Origin: Collodictyon triciliatum
Lineage: Eukaryota > CRuMs
NCBI GenBank assembly: GCA_043381765.1
Contig: JBHJMP010000203.1
Location: 1 to 27,327 of the forward strand
Length of the DNA stretch: 27,327 nt
Direction of reading: 5' to 3'
A model generated the notes under the pieces. That model was not told where the DNA came from. It searched no databases and was given only the letters and a program-made list of their open reading frames with translations. Positions 1 through 12,671 of this stretch are shown here, in pieces. Each line of letters starts with the position of its first letter. The first letter of the stretch is position 1. The position numbers were made by a program, and so were the translations under genes.

Positions 1-94
<94 letters not shown>
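1..94. repeat. (TAA)n microsatellite
   Basis: Perfect TAA trinucleotide array of about 31 units from the window edge. It probably lies in an upstream intron of the RasGAP gene, since the first recognisable exon starts at 191 after an AG acceptor. Its left boundary is outside the window. Confidence 0.97.
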
Positions 95-95
<1 letters not shown>

Positions 96-97
96 TC

Positions 98-140
98 CAC
101 CATCATCATAACCATCATCATAACCATCATCATACTCATA
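98..140. repeat. degenerate (CAT)n / CATCATAAC repeat
   Basis: Imperfect CAT/CATAAC units directly follow the TAA array. The block is a compound microsatellite in the same presumed intron. No coding potential is seen. Confidence 0.8.
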
Positions 141-190
141 ATAACAATACAGCAAGAAAGATAACTTCAGAAATACACATATTTATTTAG

Positions 191-3100
191 ATCGACCCTC
201 ATAAACTTAAAGAAAAAATCAAAGAGCTGGATGCAAATGTCGAAAAATTACACTTTTGGTGTCAAACTGTATTCGATTCGATCGTCCAAGCTGTTGGAGA
301 ATGCCCTCAGTAATTCGAATTATACAAAATGGTGTATTATATTTTGATCCTTTAGTAATCCTACATTTTTTTTTCATGGATGCTCTCATTATCTTACGTT
401 TTAAACACCAAATCCAAGTTCCTTCCGGGTTATTTGCAATCATCTACAAGTCGAAGTCGGTAAAAGATTTCCAGAGAAAAGGGTTATCTCTGTTGGTAGT
501 TTTATCTTTTTGAGATACCTGTGTCCAGCCATCGTCGCACCGCACGCTTTCGGTGTCATGAAAAGTGGGGTCAATTACCAATCATAGTTATATTATTGGA
601 CGAAAGACAATTTTGCCTATTCTTTTTTCTTCTTCTTTTCTCTGGATTCATGATATTTATATGCCCATATTTACATTTAACTGCTTCGTAGAGTCTCCAA
701 CTGAAGACGTACAGAGGAATCTAGTTCTGATTTCGAAGGTTTTGCAAAATCTTGCAAACTGTGCAGAGTTTGGTGGCAAGGAACAATGGATGGCTCCAAT
801 GAATTCATTCATCCAAGGAAACCAAACTCGTCTTCATATATATTGCAATACAATTGCAGTAAGCTTGTTTTATTTAACGGTTGATTATATTATATTATCG
901 AATCCTAATTTAATGGGATAAAGAGAAAAAATTATGGTCATAATAATTGATCAATTTTTTTTTTTTTTAAAAAAAAGGCAGCAGTTGTTGATGTACCCCA
1001 AAAAGATCAAAACGAGTACCCGATTACAAAGGAGGTCTATGACGAGAGCATGGATAGACTGGTCATGAGCATATCAAAGTAACCACCTTAACTTTGTGCA
1101 CGTTTCTCAAGAAAGAACCTAAATGCGATTAACATGTAACATACAATATTTCCACTTTTCGTTCAATTAATTTTTCTTTTGAAGTTGATAATGCTGCTAG
1201 AACTAACCTATCACCTATATTACCAAAATAGGTACCACCAAGCCCTGATACAAAAGTTTGAAAAGAAGAAAGTCACAGCCGTAAATGCCTATTCTCTATA
1301 TACATATATTTCTGATTATTTTGAAAGCTTGGTATATCATCAAATGACAACTATCTAAACCTGACCCAATCAATAATACTCTAGACTATATCGTATAAAA
1401 CGCTGGACAGGCTGCAATTTTCCATCCCAAGTTTGAGAAGAGGTTCTGGAAATCGTGGGCGACTTACTATCGTCGATGTTGTCACTCCAGGAGACTTTGA
1501 ACCGCTCTCAAATTTCATAGATGTAATGGCATCTCTATATATTTTTTTTTGTTAACAATTCTCAGTATTAAATTTAAAAATTTAGTATAATTGTATTAAA
1601 TCTTTCTGACCTTCCCAATACTACTTGTAAGTTAGGGCGTATATTGATCTTAATTCATTCTTTCCTCATCTAGATGATATTTTGCCCAACGGCCAAGCTG
1701 CTCAACACACTTTTGGATGTGATGGCTCAGAACCTGACTATTGCAGAATCGAATAATATAATTACCTCTCTGATGAAGCTTTTTCAAGTGTGTTATAATG
1801 AATGAATAGACAAATAACTGTAGCATACTAAAATCATCGTTTCTGAATAGGGGAATGGCCAGCTTCTGATTTTGCTCGACATACTCTGTGGGAGAGATGC
1901 ACCCCGCACAGGTTGATATTTTGTGTTGGTGACTTATTCCCTCCTTTCTTCAATTCGTGGGGACCGATTATACAACAAAAATGAATCTAACTTCTCAATC
2001 TAACTTAACTCCTCGTGAATAGGTTCTGTGGAAGGATTTTTAGCAAGCTCAATGACAGGAAACGTCATCTCTGATATATACGGTCTTGAAAGCCCAAGAT
2101 ACCTGAAACACATTTTGGACCCCTTAATATCCGAAATATGCAATAGCAATATCAGTTTTGTGGTAAAAAAACATTATTATTTTGTTTAATTCTTACATCA
2201 TCTGTGTTCTAATCATGATTTTTTTACAATTATTATCACAATTACAAATACTATTATTATGTTATTGTTATTGTCATTATTGCGATTATTACTATTACAA
2301 CTGAATACCTCTATCTTCGAAGATTGATAACTCTGTCGGTCCGGAGGAAGCAAAAGAGAATTTCAAAGAGATTCAAAGAATCACTGGTGTCTTTTTGAAT
2401 CGTTTTCTAACATCTGAGAGAGATTGCCCCATGTTAGTTTATTTATAATATTTTTAGACTAGTCCATAATGGGATTTCACACTCTGATTATGTTCTCTTA
2501 TTTATTGCGCGAGCATATCTAAGATGTACCACTACCCATTTGATCATTTTGTTCATCAAATACCGAATCAAACCCATCGCATAAATAGGGTTCTCCGGCA
2601 CATGTTTGGTATCTTTCAATCATACGTCACGGAGTTTAGGCTCTCCAATAACAGACACGAGGCTACTGCGCGCTCATTTATCGTGAACCTCGTATGTGCC
2701 GCTATTGCATTCCCTGACAGACACAAGCTTGTTCCATGTAAGACTATCACTATCCAGTGGGTTGTTTCTGTTTTTCTCTATTTTTTTAAATGAATTAAAA
2801 ATCTACAATTTTTGAAGAGCATTTGAATCAGAATAAAATATCATTATTTTCCCATATTTATATTTTTGCCAAAAATTCACTTTTCAGTTGTTTTTGTTTT
2901 TCCTTTAAGAAATTAAAATTATTATATATAGCTGCAGAGCAGATACCCAAGAATGCAAAGCGTGGACTTTGGATAATATCAAAGCTTATTTCAAACATCG
3001 CACTTGGGGTGACCAACAAACTCTCGCCTTTTTAACAATCATTTGCTTTTATTTTATATAAATTATTTTCAGAATAGGCTTCTGATCTTCTGGAAAATGA

Positions 3101-3661
3101 TATCAGGTAAAATACAAAGAGTCATATGCCAGCGACATGAACAAGTTGATTGATTTGTATGCACGTCCTTTCCAAGTTTTCCTCGAAAGAGTAGCTGTAA
3201 GAATAGTTTAAGATGCTAATAGAAGTAAAAGGAAAAAAAAAAGATGCTAATAGAAGTATCCTAAAAGAATTACTATCCATAATTGATTGGTGATACATAT
3301 GCGGATGTGAATGATTTTTTTTTTAAAAAAAGTACATATGTGATGTCTATAGTCTCCCGAGATTAGTGCGCCTTGTGAATCACCAGCTGTTTACGAATAT
3401 TCTGACTTGATGGTGGAAGCTCAGGTTCTTTAAATATCAAATAAGGCATTAAAAAATGTTAGCACTATATGACCAAAAATCTTTCGCTGCAGCCACCGGA
3501 AACATGACTGTGCGAAAAGTCCGATTAAAATCACTTTTACTAGGATATTCTCGACTACGTAAACTCTGTCTTTGCAGACTTCCTTAAGATTCTAGAAAAC
3601 GACATCACCGAAATTGTGAGTGGGCACTATGTTTCTTTTCCTCTTTACTCTTTACTCTTTA

Positions 3662-3708
<47 letters not shown>

Positions 3709-3893
3709 TCCTTTTGTTATTAAAGAAAAAAAAGGATGTGACGAAAAAGTATAATCGTTTGGTCTTGTCTGAAAGAGAAAAAAAAAACCTTCGTCTCAAA
3801 AAGGCTGTCTCTTACAACTTCATGGAAGTGGTGTCCGCTTCGGCCGATATCTACAAAACTCAGGTGATGGAGAAGCGCCGTAAGAAGATTTAG
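191..3893 (+). CDS. tandem RasGAP-domain protein (5' partial)
   Basis: Ras GTPase-activating protein, C-terminal part, 16 exons in the window. My exon calls are 191-309, 419-569 (or 564), 692/694-858, about 978-1078, 1232-1280, 1385-1522, 1674-1787, 1851-1911, 2023-2162, 2323-2432, 2589-2737, 2932-3008, 3107-3196, 3353-3424, 3544-3615 and 3726-3893 (TAG). Reading frame is kept across every GT-AG junction. Exons 2-3 carry the classic RasGAP signatures: a VGSFIFLRYLCPAIVAP block (FLR arginine present) and NLVLISKVLQNLA followed by EFGGKEQWM. A linker follows, then a second, weaker RasGAP-like module from about 1851: FLASSMTGN, the P..LKHILDPLI stretch, FIVNLVCAAI, then GLWIISKLISNIA. In this copy the arginine-finger position is Leu and the FLR arginine is Asn, so it probably cannot stimulate GTP hydrolysis. 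The C-terminus is highly basic (EKRRKKI). Known family: acts on Ras-type GTPases at membranes. The first domain's own arginine finger lies upstream of the window. Confidence 0.88.
3665..3707. repeat. T43 homopolymer tract in RasGAP last intron
   Basis: About 43 consecutive T within the last intron (3616-3725), upstream of acceptor TTATTAAAG. It acts as, or beside, the polypyrimidine tract. The exact length is unreliable in sequencing. Confidence 0.9.
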
Positions 3894-4794
3894 GTCTGGG
3901 CAGTGGAGAATGGAAATATAGACCCTTTCCTTTCCTTTTCCTATCCCAAGAAGAAAAAAAAAACATTTTGCTCGAATATCTTGTCGTTGCAATTCTATAT
4001 CGAAATTGCATTTGTCTGCTGTTTGTAGACGCAAAAAATCGAAACAGATGACTCATTCAGTTTTCATGATTCCTTGTTTTTTTTTTTTAAACAGCACCAA
4101 CAACAACAAAGGAATAAATATTTGCCCACTCATTTTATATTTTATTTTTTTCAAAAAAGAAAAAGAGAGAAGCCTCCACTGTTTTCTTTTAATTAAGACA
4201 TGGACAGATTGAATGTACGATGCACTGATTTTCATATATCTATATATCTATATACACAAAAAAAAAATCATTCTTTTGCGAAAGAAACCACTGAGAAATC
4301 GTGATTCGGTGTCTGTGTGAAACGCAAAACCATTGAAGGGGGCCGGGTTACTTCATCATGTGTTCATCTGATTGGTTTATTCAGGCGTTAATTGGAAATC
4401 CAAGGTGGGTTTGGATGGGCGGACGGCCGGGCTAATGATAAAAAGAAAAAATAGAGAGAGAAAAGAGCATGGAGGTGGTAATGCAGCAAGGTAAGGAAGC
4501 TAACTCAAAGGTGCGTTATATTCTCATCGAATCGGCATCGAGAGAATCTCGCGGCTCGTGCAAAAAGGCGGGGATGCTAACTATTTAGAGAAAATGACCC
4601 CATGCAGTCTCCATATCTTACCTCTGATTTCACTTATTATTCTGGATGGGTAAAAAAAAGTTTTTTTTGAGTTGTTGATTCATGCTATAACTCGGTTTTT
4701 CATGTTCCTGATACCAGGAGCATGAAAGAGGCGGGTTTTATAATTATCATTACTATTTTATTTTTTTTTAGTTTGAAAAGGCGATATTCCCCCA
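3894..4794. other. intergenic region between convergent RasGAP and LIN9 genes
   Basis: About 900 bp between two gene 3' ends. It holds A/T-rich tracts, a (TCTATATA)-like stretch near 4237-4252 and no reading frame with family resemblance. Both flanking genes should polyadenylate here. No further structure is seen. Confidence 0.6.
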
Positions 4795-7654
<2,860 letters not shown>

Positions 7655-7971
7655 CTTGATTATTATTATCATCTAGAAGAAATGTCGCTGTGTATAAGAA
7701 ATGCAAAGTAATTATTACATATTCCCGCGTATGTTTTTGTTCTTGTTTCCTTGAAGAAAGAGTAGAGAAGATAAAATGCATACATGTGGTGTGTCATAAG
7801 TAACTCTGTCGAGATTGCGTGGCTTTGAAACAAAGAACTGTTCTTGGGTATATGTCAAGATTCATTTAAGAATTGATGTAAAATGGTGCATTATGTTTTG
7901 AGGATTGCGAATAGATACATCTATATATGATACTAATTAATTCGATGGATGTAGTAACATAAGGAACGTAC

Positions 7972-8137
7972 CACTTATACCAGAGCTAATGAAGTTTCGG
8001 AACACTATTTCAATAAATTGCTCTGTGCTCATACTTTTGGCTCCGACAGTCTCAGCGAAGGATAATAATTGCTTCAAACCAGCTTCCTCTCTTGTCGGAA
8101 ATTCATCTCTCAAACGGTGAAGTTGCATGTGAGGATC
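7972..8137 (-). CDS. unassigned minus-strand exon, possible 5' exon of LIN9
   Basis: A 166-nt open block on the minus strand bounded by an AG acceptor (ACATACAG) and a GTACGT donor. It translates to a charged helical segment containing HRLRDEFPTREEAGLKQLL and STEQFIEIVFRNF. I do not recognise a domain. Strand and position suggest an upstream LIN9 exon, but I could not find a phase-consistent join to the exon at 7654, so an intervening exon or a separate gene remains possible. Confidence 0.45.
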
Positions 8138-8576
8138 CTGTATGTCTAGGTATTATTGAAAGAGGGGTTTACATAAAATTAAATGACTACATGATTATGT
8201 AGGAAAGATTCAAGTGCTGGTTTAGTACATTCTTTATATGTTTGACTGCCAGCATATGGTGGAATCGTATCAGGTCGTAAAAAATGACACGTTCAAGCTA
8301 CCGCGTGTTGCTCGTGGATCAGGAGAAAATAATTGGAAGTATTTTATTTATTTATTTTTGTTGTTTTTTTTTTCTTAAAAAAAGACAAAGGTCATGGAAA
8401 ATGAGGACGGACTAAAGCTAAAGATATGTCAACGTACATGTGTGGAAGGACGAAAGATCTGCTTCGGTCCATGAAGACAAGGCTGACGACTACAAAGCAT
8501 TTTATGATTACGCATAGAAAAGAAATTCTCTGGTCTGTAAAATCTTCCGACAAAAAAAAACCAAAAAAAAAGTGGA

Positions 8577-8762
8577 CTAAAAGCTAAAAAGAAAAAAAGA
8601 AAAAAAGAAAAAAAGAAAAAAAGAAAAAATGAAAAAATGAAAAAAAGAAAAAATGAAAAAAAGAAAAAAAGAAAAAAAGAAAAAAAGAAAAAAAAGAAAA
8701 AAAGAAAAAAGAAAACAGAAAAAAGAAAACAGAAAAAAGAAAAAAGAAATGAAAAGAAAAGA
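8577..8762. repeat. (AAAAAG)n / (AAAAATG)n purine tract
   Basis: About 185 bp of A-runs broken by G, occasional TG and CAG. Long frames through it encode only Lys/Glu (plus) or Phe/Ser (minus) and are not genes. On the minus strand it would be a polypyrimidine run just 3' of the GC-rich island. Confidence 0.9.
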
Positions 8763-8769
8763 AAAGCAA

Positions 8770-9078
8770 GATCAACCCGCACCCAAGTTTGGTGAGGACC
8801 GGACGACTGGTGATCCTTGCCCAACGGCTGGCCCTGCGTGCGATCGAAGGAGGAGCGCTCAGAAGCCTCGTATTCGCTCGCATGGTCACTGAAGAACCGG
8901 TTTGTGTCCATCCTACAATGAGGCGGCTGCAGATCTCGTCTGGTTGCGCTCGGCTGATTCGTGTGTTGCGCCCTGCTTGGCGGGAAGGATTTGTGACTCG
9001 GCTGCCCGGATCTAAGCAGACGAGGCTTTGGCTGATTGATCCGGGACACATGCCGCAATCAACATATGTGGAAAATTA
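8770..9078. other. GC-rich island, open in several frames, strand undecided
   Basis: About 300 bp of clearly higher GC than its surroundings, open on both strands. The minus frame starting at 9058 reads as a disordered Ser/Gln/His/Pro-rich segment (NQPKPRLLRSGQPSHKSFPP; ASEYEASERSSFDR) and would suit a first coding exon of the minus-strand gene, with a GGTTGA donor near 8780. The plus frame to 9079 reads Arg/Leu-rich. No family is recognised. A 5' exon plus CpG-like promoter of LIN9 is my preferred guess. Confidence 0.35.
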
Positions 9079-9379
9079 AAAATATTCTGCAAAGGAAAGC
9101 GGGTAGATGCTGTCATTTCAGCTAAATCTCATATATCCGGATGTCCTAATTGCCTTGCACGTTCTTTTTTCTTTCTTTCATTTCCCCTCTGTCTTTTATA
9201 ATGAGATTTAAAGTAATTCCTTTTCAAGCTGAAGGAAGGATGAATGCGAATATAGTGGAAGCTGTCTCTGGTCTGCTGGGCAGAATGATGCGCTTAACCC
9301 CCCGCTAGTTTGAACGCCAGTGAGTCTGGCCCCATCTTTCACTTACTCTCCTTTTTTTTTTTTTTTGACTTTATTGAAA

Positions 9380-9479
9380 ATGGCGGCGGCTTTTTCCTCG
9401 GTCTCAACAGCATGCCATAACGTTTTACGGCGGCTTTGTCGTGATGAGGCATATGCATTTGCAAGGCCTCCATCGACAG
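9380..9479 (+). CDS. first exon of a short, probably mitochondrial protein
   Basis: ATG in a good context (TTGAAAATGGCGGCG) followed by 33 codons and a GT donor (CGACAG/gttttt). The peptide begins MAAAFSSVSTACHNVLRRL and is rich in Ala, Ser and Arg with no acidic residue before about residue 22, typical of a mitochondrial targeting peptide. The continuation would lie to the right of the Fanzor remnant; 11762-11845 is the only plus-strand candidate I see. The donor sits inside a target-site duplication (see 9474-9552). Function unknown. Confidence 0.45.
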
Positions 9480-9552
9480 GTTTTTACTCTTTTATTCTTC
9501 CCTTTATTCGATTCAAAGTGCAGCGAGGTTAGGCCGACAGATTTTTATTCTT
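9474..9552 (-). mobile_element. 5'-truncated retroelement tail with 18-bp target-site duplication
   Basis: Flanks 9474-9491 (CGACAGGTTTTTACTCTT) and 9535-9552 (CGACAGATTTTTATTCTT) match at 16 of 18 positions. The 43-bp insert (9492-9534), read on the minus strand, is GCCTAACCTCGCTGCACTTT, then GAATCGAATAAAGG and an A-rich end. Its last 34 nt are nearly identical to the insert at 21979-22018. This fits target-primed reverse transcription that stopped almost immediately. The duplicated site spans the donor of the exon at 9380-9479; the right copy has AT where the left has GT. Confidence 0.8.
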
Positions 9553-11566
9553 ACTAGAAGGGGTATCCCATTCTTTCGATTGGTAAACCTGGTTCCGCTA
9601 GTATCCAATCTCCCACCACTTTTTTTCACAAAGGTTGTGAAGTGATGAAGGCTGCCATGAAAGACCCAACAGCCTGTTTTTTTAAAGAGAGGTGTATGCA
9701 TATTTTGAAGGATTAAGAGAACTTTGTTGAGTATATTTTTGGCGCTGTTAAAGTCCCTTGTCAAGAATACACCTTGTTTGCTTTCTGAGCGATTGCATTC
9801 TTTACATATGAGATATCTATACATTTTTTTTTTGTATTTCCTTTCGGTGACATATATTCCAGTTCTTTTTCGCAGTTGCAGCACATATTGGAGGTTCTAA
9901 ATTCATCTACACTAACTGTTTCAAAACGTTTGGATAGTATTTTTCGTAATGCTCTTCCGATTGTTGGTATAAAATGGTTCATCAGAGATTTTCTGCTCCA
10001 GTTTCCATACGCTAGTACAACATCCTTGCCAAATGTCTTTTCGATGCTGTCCATAAACATTTGTTCACTTCTTTTTGTATTAACATACTGTCTCCATCTC
10101 ATCTTTCGAAAAGTTGCTTGTTCATAAAATCTGGATAATTCTGTCTGGTATCTTGATTTCATAGATACATATTTTCGAAATTTTTCATAATCGACCGTGC
10201 ATGAATGTTGTTTACTCAGCTCTGTCTCTAAATCGATTAAAGATGCTCTTGATGTCTCAAACCGCTGATTCACTTCAAAAGTCATGTGACCAAAAGAAAT
10301 AGCACTTTGTATATCTGTTGCCATGTATATCCCTGAATTATTGTACTTTTTTCTTTTTTTCTCTCACAAGACTATTTTGTGATTTTTAAGAGATTTGCTA
10401 TCATTTCTTGTTTGGTGTGCCGTGTAGTGTAATTTCTTACCTGTCTCATCCACCATGTAAACCAAATTAAACTTGCCTGCATCCATTCCAACCATTTTTT
10501 TGTCGCTAATAAAGATAGCTGCTCTTCGGAAAGGTCATATCTATAGACATATTCTTGGGATTTTGATTAAATTTGGATTTTGAATTTGAAATACCTTTCT
10601 CTTTAAATAATAATGACACCGCCAAGCCGTCTGTTTGCATCATGTATATAAAATTGCAGTCTCTTTGATGAAAGACCCTCTTCATTTCAAAGAACTCATC
10701 CCATATGGTTTCTTTGCATCCTGATATATTCTTCATTAATGATATTTTTCCAGACAATACTAATAGAACTATCAAACGTGCAGTATATAGAGTAATATGA
10801 CAAGGTATATTGTTAGTTCTTATAGAGATTGGTTGAAGCAGTTTGGCTCCAATGTCCTCAAAAATACGATTCATGCAAATCAGACATGGAATGTACTTAT
10901 TTGGATGAACTTTGACGTCATATTCTATACCTTTTACAATATCGCTGGGAATGATACGATGCAAAGGCGTTGTAGCCCATCCTTTATATTGCTCCGGTAT
11001 TTCGAGTTTCTTGAAGATGGCTTTTTCTTTTAACTCTTATAACTCTGGCTTTTTAATAGCTTCCGTAACATTCTTGTCTTGAGGAACTGTTTGATTTATA
11101 AAGCGCAGTAACCTCTTTAAAACATGTTCCTTAATATTGTTATGATAAGCTGTTAACATTTGCTCCGCCAAGTACGGTAATACATGAGACAGTCCAACCA
11201 ATGGAAAGCGTTCTTCTCGGGACAAAAGGAATCGAAAGTCATTCAGATAAAAAGTCGTCATGTCTTCTCTCATATCTGGGTTTTCTTTTTAAAAATGCAG
11301 GTCTATCTCGTGAAACTATTCCAACTGCCTTTAAAGCGCACAAAAAACTTTTCATCGGTTGTTGGGAGTTGTTGTGATTTCAATATGTAGCATCTTGCAA
11401 ACAAATAAGTGTTGGTAACCAAATTATGACACAATAAAACCGTACAGTTGATTTCGTAATAGTCATTCAGATTCTTTACAATCAATTTTGGAGATGTTTT
11501 CACATTTCAATTGTCTGGTTTTACAGACTTTAAATTCTCAGACTCAAGAGGTTTTCTTTTCTTCAT
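9513..11566 (-). pseudogene. Fanzor (eukaryotic TnpB-like RNA-guided nuclease), decayed
   Basis: Remnant of a Fanzor transposon nuclease, the eukaryotic relatives of TnpB/Cas12. The likely start is ATG 11566-11564 (MKKRKPLESENLK, a basic nuclear-localisation-like N-terminus). Segments in order: YYEINCTVLLCHNLVTNTYL; NPDMREDMTTFYLNDFRFL; LLQPISIRTNNIPCHI; FIYMMQTDGLAVSLLF; RuvC-I GMDAGKFNLVYMVDE (Asp codon 10481-10483); the region ending LAYGNWSRKS then FIPTIGRALRKIL; VDEFRTSNMCCNC (Glu codon 9902-9904); second zinc pair ICKEC; and RuvC-III TRDFNSAKNI (Asp codon 9753-9755). Lesions: stop TGA 11507-11509, TAG 11303-11305 with a frameshift at 11281-11300, TAA 11037-11039, a frameshift near 10560, TGA 10364-10366, and a frameshift at the A10 run 9824-9833. 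Those frames line up end to end as one family protein, so this is one gene that has decayed. The last codons before 9513 read into the retroelement tail. No terminal inverted repeats or guide-RNA boundary could be identified by eye. Confidence 0.87.
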
Positions 11567-11761
11567 CTGCACGTCTTTGTTTTACTTTTTCCTTTAGAAA
11601 ACCACCGAGTTTTCAATTTTAATAAAACTTTAGTCAATTGTTAATTTCACAAAAACAACTACACAAAATCAATCATGTAAAATTAAGTATCTACTGAGAC
11701 TCTCAAATATGCGCATTTTGGCAAACAAACACACAAAGTTTTTTTTATAAATGGTTTGAGA

Positions 11762-11845
11762 CAAAACGCTGAGCCGATTCAGCGAGTTCGAAAGGACGGC
11801 TGTATAGCCATTGCGACTGAAATTCAACATATCGGCCCCAAATAA
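11762..11845 (+). CDS. possible terminal exon of the 9380 gene
   Basis: Plus-strand frame from 11762 to TAA 11843-11845 reads QNAEPIQRVRKDGCIAIATE then IQHIGPK and stop. The composition is convincing for a small soluble protein C-terminus and GC content is locally higher. An AG acceptor lies one base upstream (GTTTGAG), requiring phase 2, whereas the 9380 exon leaves phase 1, so at least one exon would be missing. The antisense frame is also open, so this is tentative. Confidence 0.28.
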   Translation, partial: QNAEPIQRVRKDGCIAIATEIQHIGPK

Positions 11846-12046
11846 AATGGTCACCGCCGCAAGTGTGGATAGTATGCTTTTTTGAAATGCGTGTTTGGTA
11901 GCGGGTTTATAGGGTGGGTTCTGTCTTTGCTGAGGCTACGGGTTGTTTGTCATTTTTTTCAATTATAATGATATTATATAAATGTAAAATAAAATATAAC
12001 TTGATTACATGAATAGAATGGGATTACTAAGTAATTTAAACCTTGA
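11846..12046. other. AT-rich spacer
   Basis: No gene, RNA or repeat recognised between the candidate terminal exon and the SINE-like element. Confidence 0.5.
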
Positions 12047-12317
12047 GGAGAGCGGGGTGGCCGTGTGGTCATTCGCCTCCGGGGGATATTTGGCCTCGAA
12101 TTGAATCTAGTTCAGGGCTCCCGGTAGTTGCAGCTCTTTAGAGTTATTATTCTCAATCCTCTCGAGTGCATAGCGATGAACCATGAACCCAGATTCCGTA
12201 CCAAGCCGGCCAGCACCCTTATCCGACACGCGTCGCTGCTTTCAACCAAGGCGCATACAACTACGTCGGACTGTAAAAAAATCTAAAAGCCCTTCCATCC
12301 CTTGAATCGAATAAATG
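12047..12317 (+). mobile_element. tRNA-derived SINE-like element
   Basis: About 270 bp, clearly GC-richer than the flanks. The head (GCGGGGTGGCCGTGTGGTCA, around 12052-12071) resembles the D-arm/box A of a Leu/Ser-type tRNA (TGGCCGTGTGG against TGGCNNAGTGG), and GTTCAGGGCTC about 40 nt later is a weak box-B-like stretch. A non-tRNA body follows. The 3' end is TTGAATCGAATAAA (12302-12315) and an A-rich stretch. That 14-mer is shared by four tiny insertions in this window, linking them to one retrotransposition machinery. I see no clear target-site duplication, so the copy may be old. Confidence 0.6.
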
Positions 12318-12671
12318 ATAAAAATGAAATAAAAGTCACGGCATCGGTATGAAATGTACATATAGTTCTATATAGTTTACTTGTACGAGTAAGATTTCAA
12401 ACTGACAATGGAGAATAATTGGAAAGTCTGCAATAAACATTAAAGATTTCGGGTGATTGATTTATTTGATATGCATTCAAGTTTTTCGCTGTCGTTTCTT
12501 ATTTCTTTTGCATTCATGATTTTGATTTGAAGGGTCTTCTCATTCTCGCTGTCTGGCAGTGAGGCGTCCTGTAAATCAGGATATCTATGTGTGGTTATTC
12601 GCCTTTTCCTTTAATCGGCCCGATTGTACCTAAGCAGCTTCGTTTTCACAAAGTTGCTTCAGGAGCAGGCG
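12318..12671. other. 3' flank of RAB5
   Basis: About 350 bp of AT-rich sequence downstream of the RAB5 stop (gene on minus strand). Presumed 3' UTR and spacer; no other feature recognised. Confidence 0.5.

Noticed and set aside
1741-1760. GAATCGAATAA in the RasGAP gene as a tail copy
   Set aside because: It is ordinary coding sequence (AESNN) within a phase-consistent exon.
8429-8762. Phe/Ser-rich minus-strand and Lys-rich plus-strand open frames
   Set aside because: Simple A-rich/T-rich repeat translation without a family match.
10364-11509. TGA codons in the Fanzor frame read as tryptophan (alternative code)
   Set aside because: TAA, TAG and several frameshifts are also present in the same gene, and RAB5, RP2 and others use standard stops, so decay is the simpler reading.
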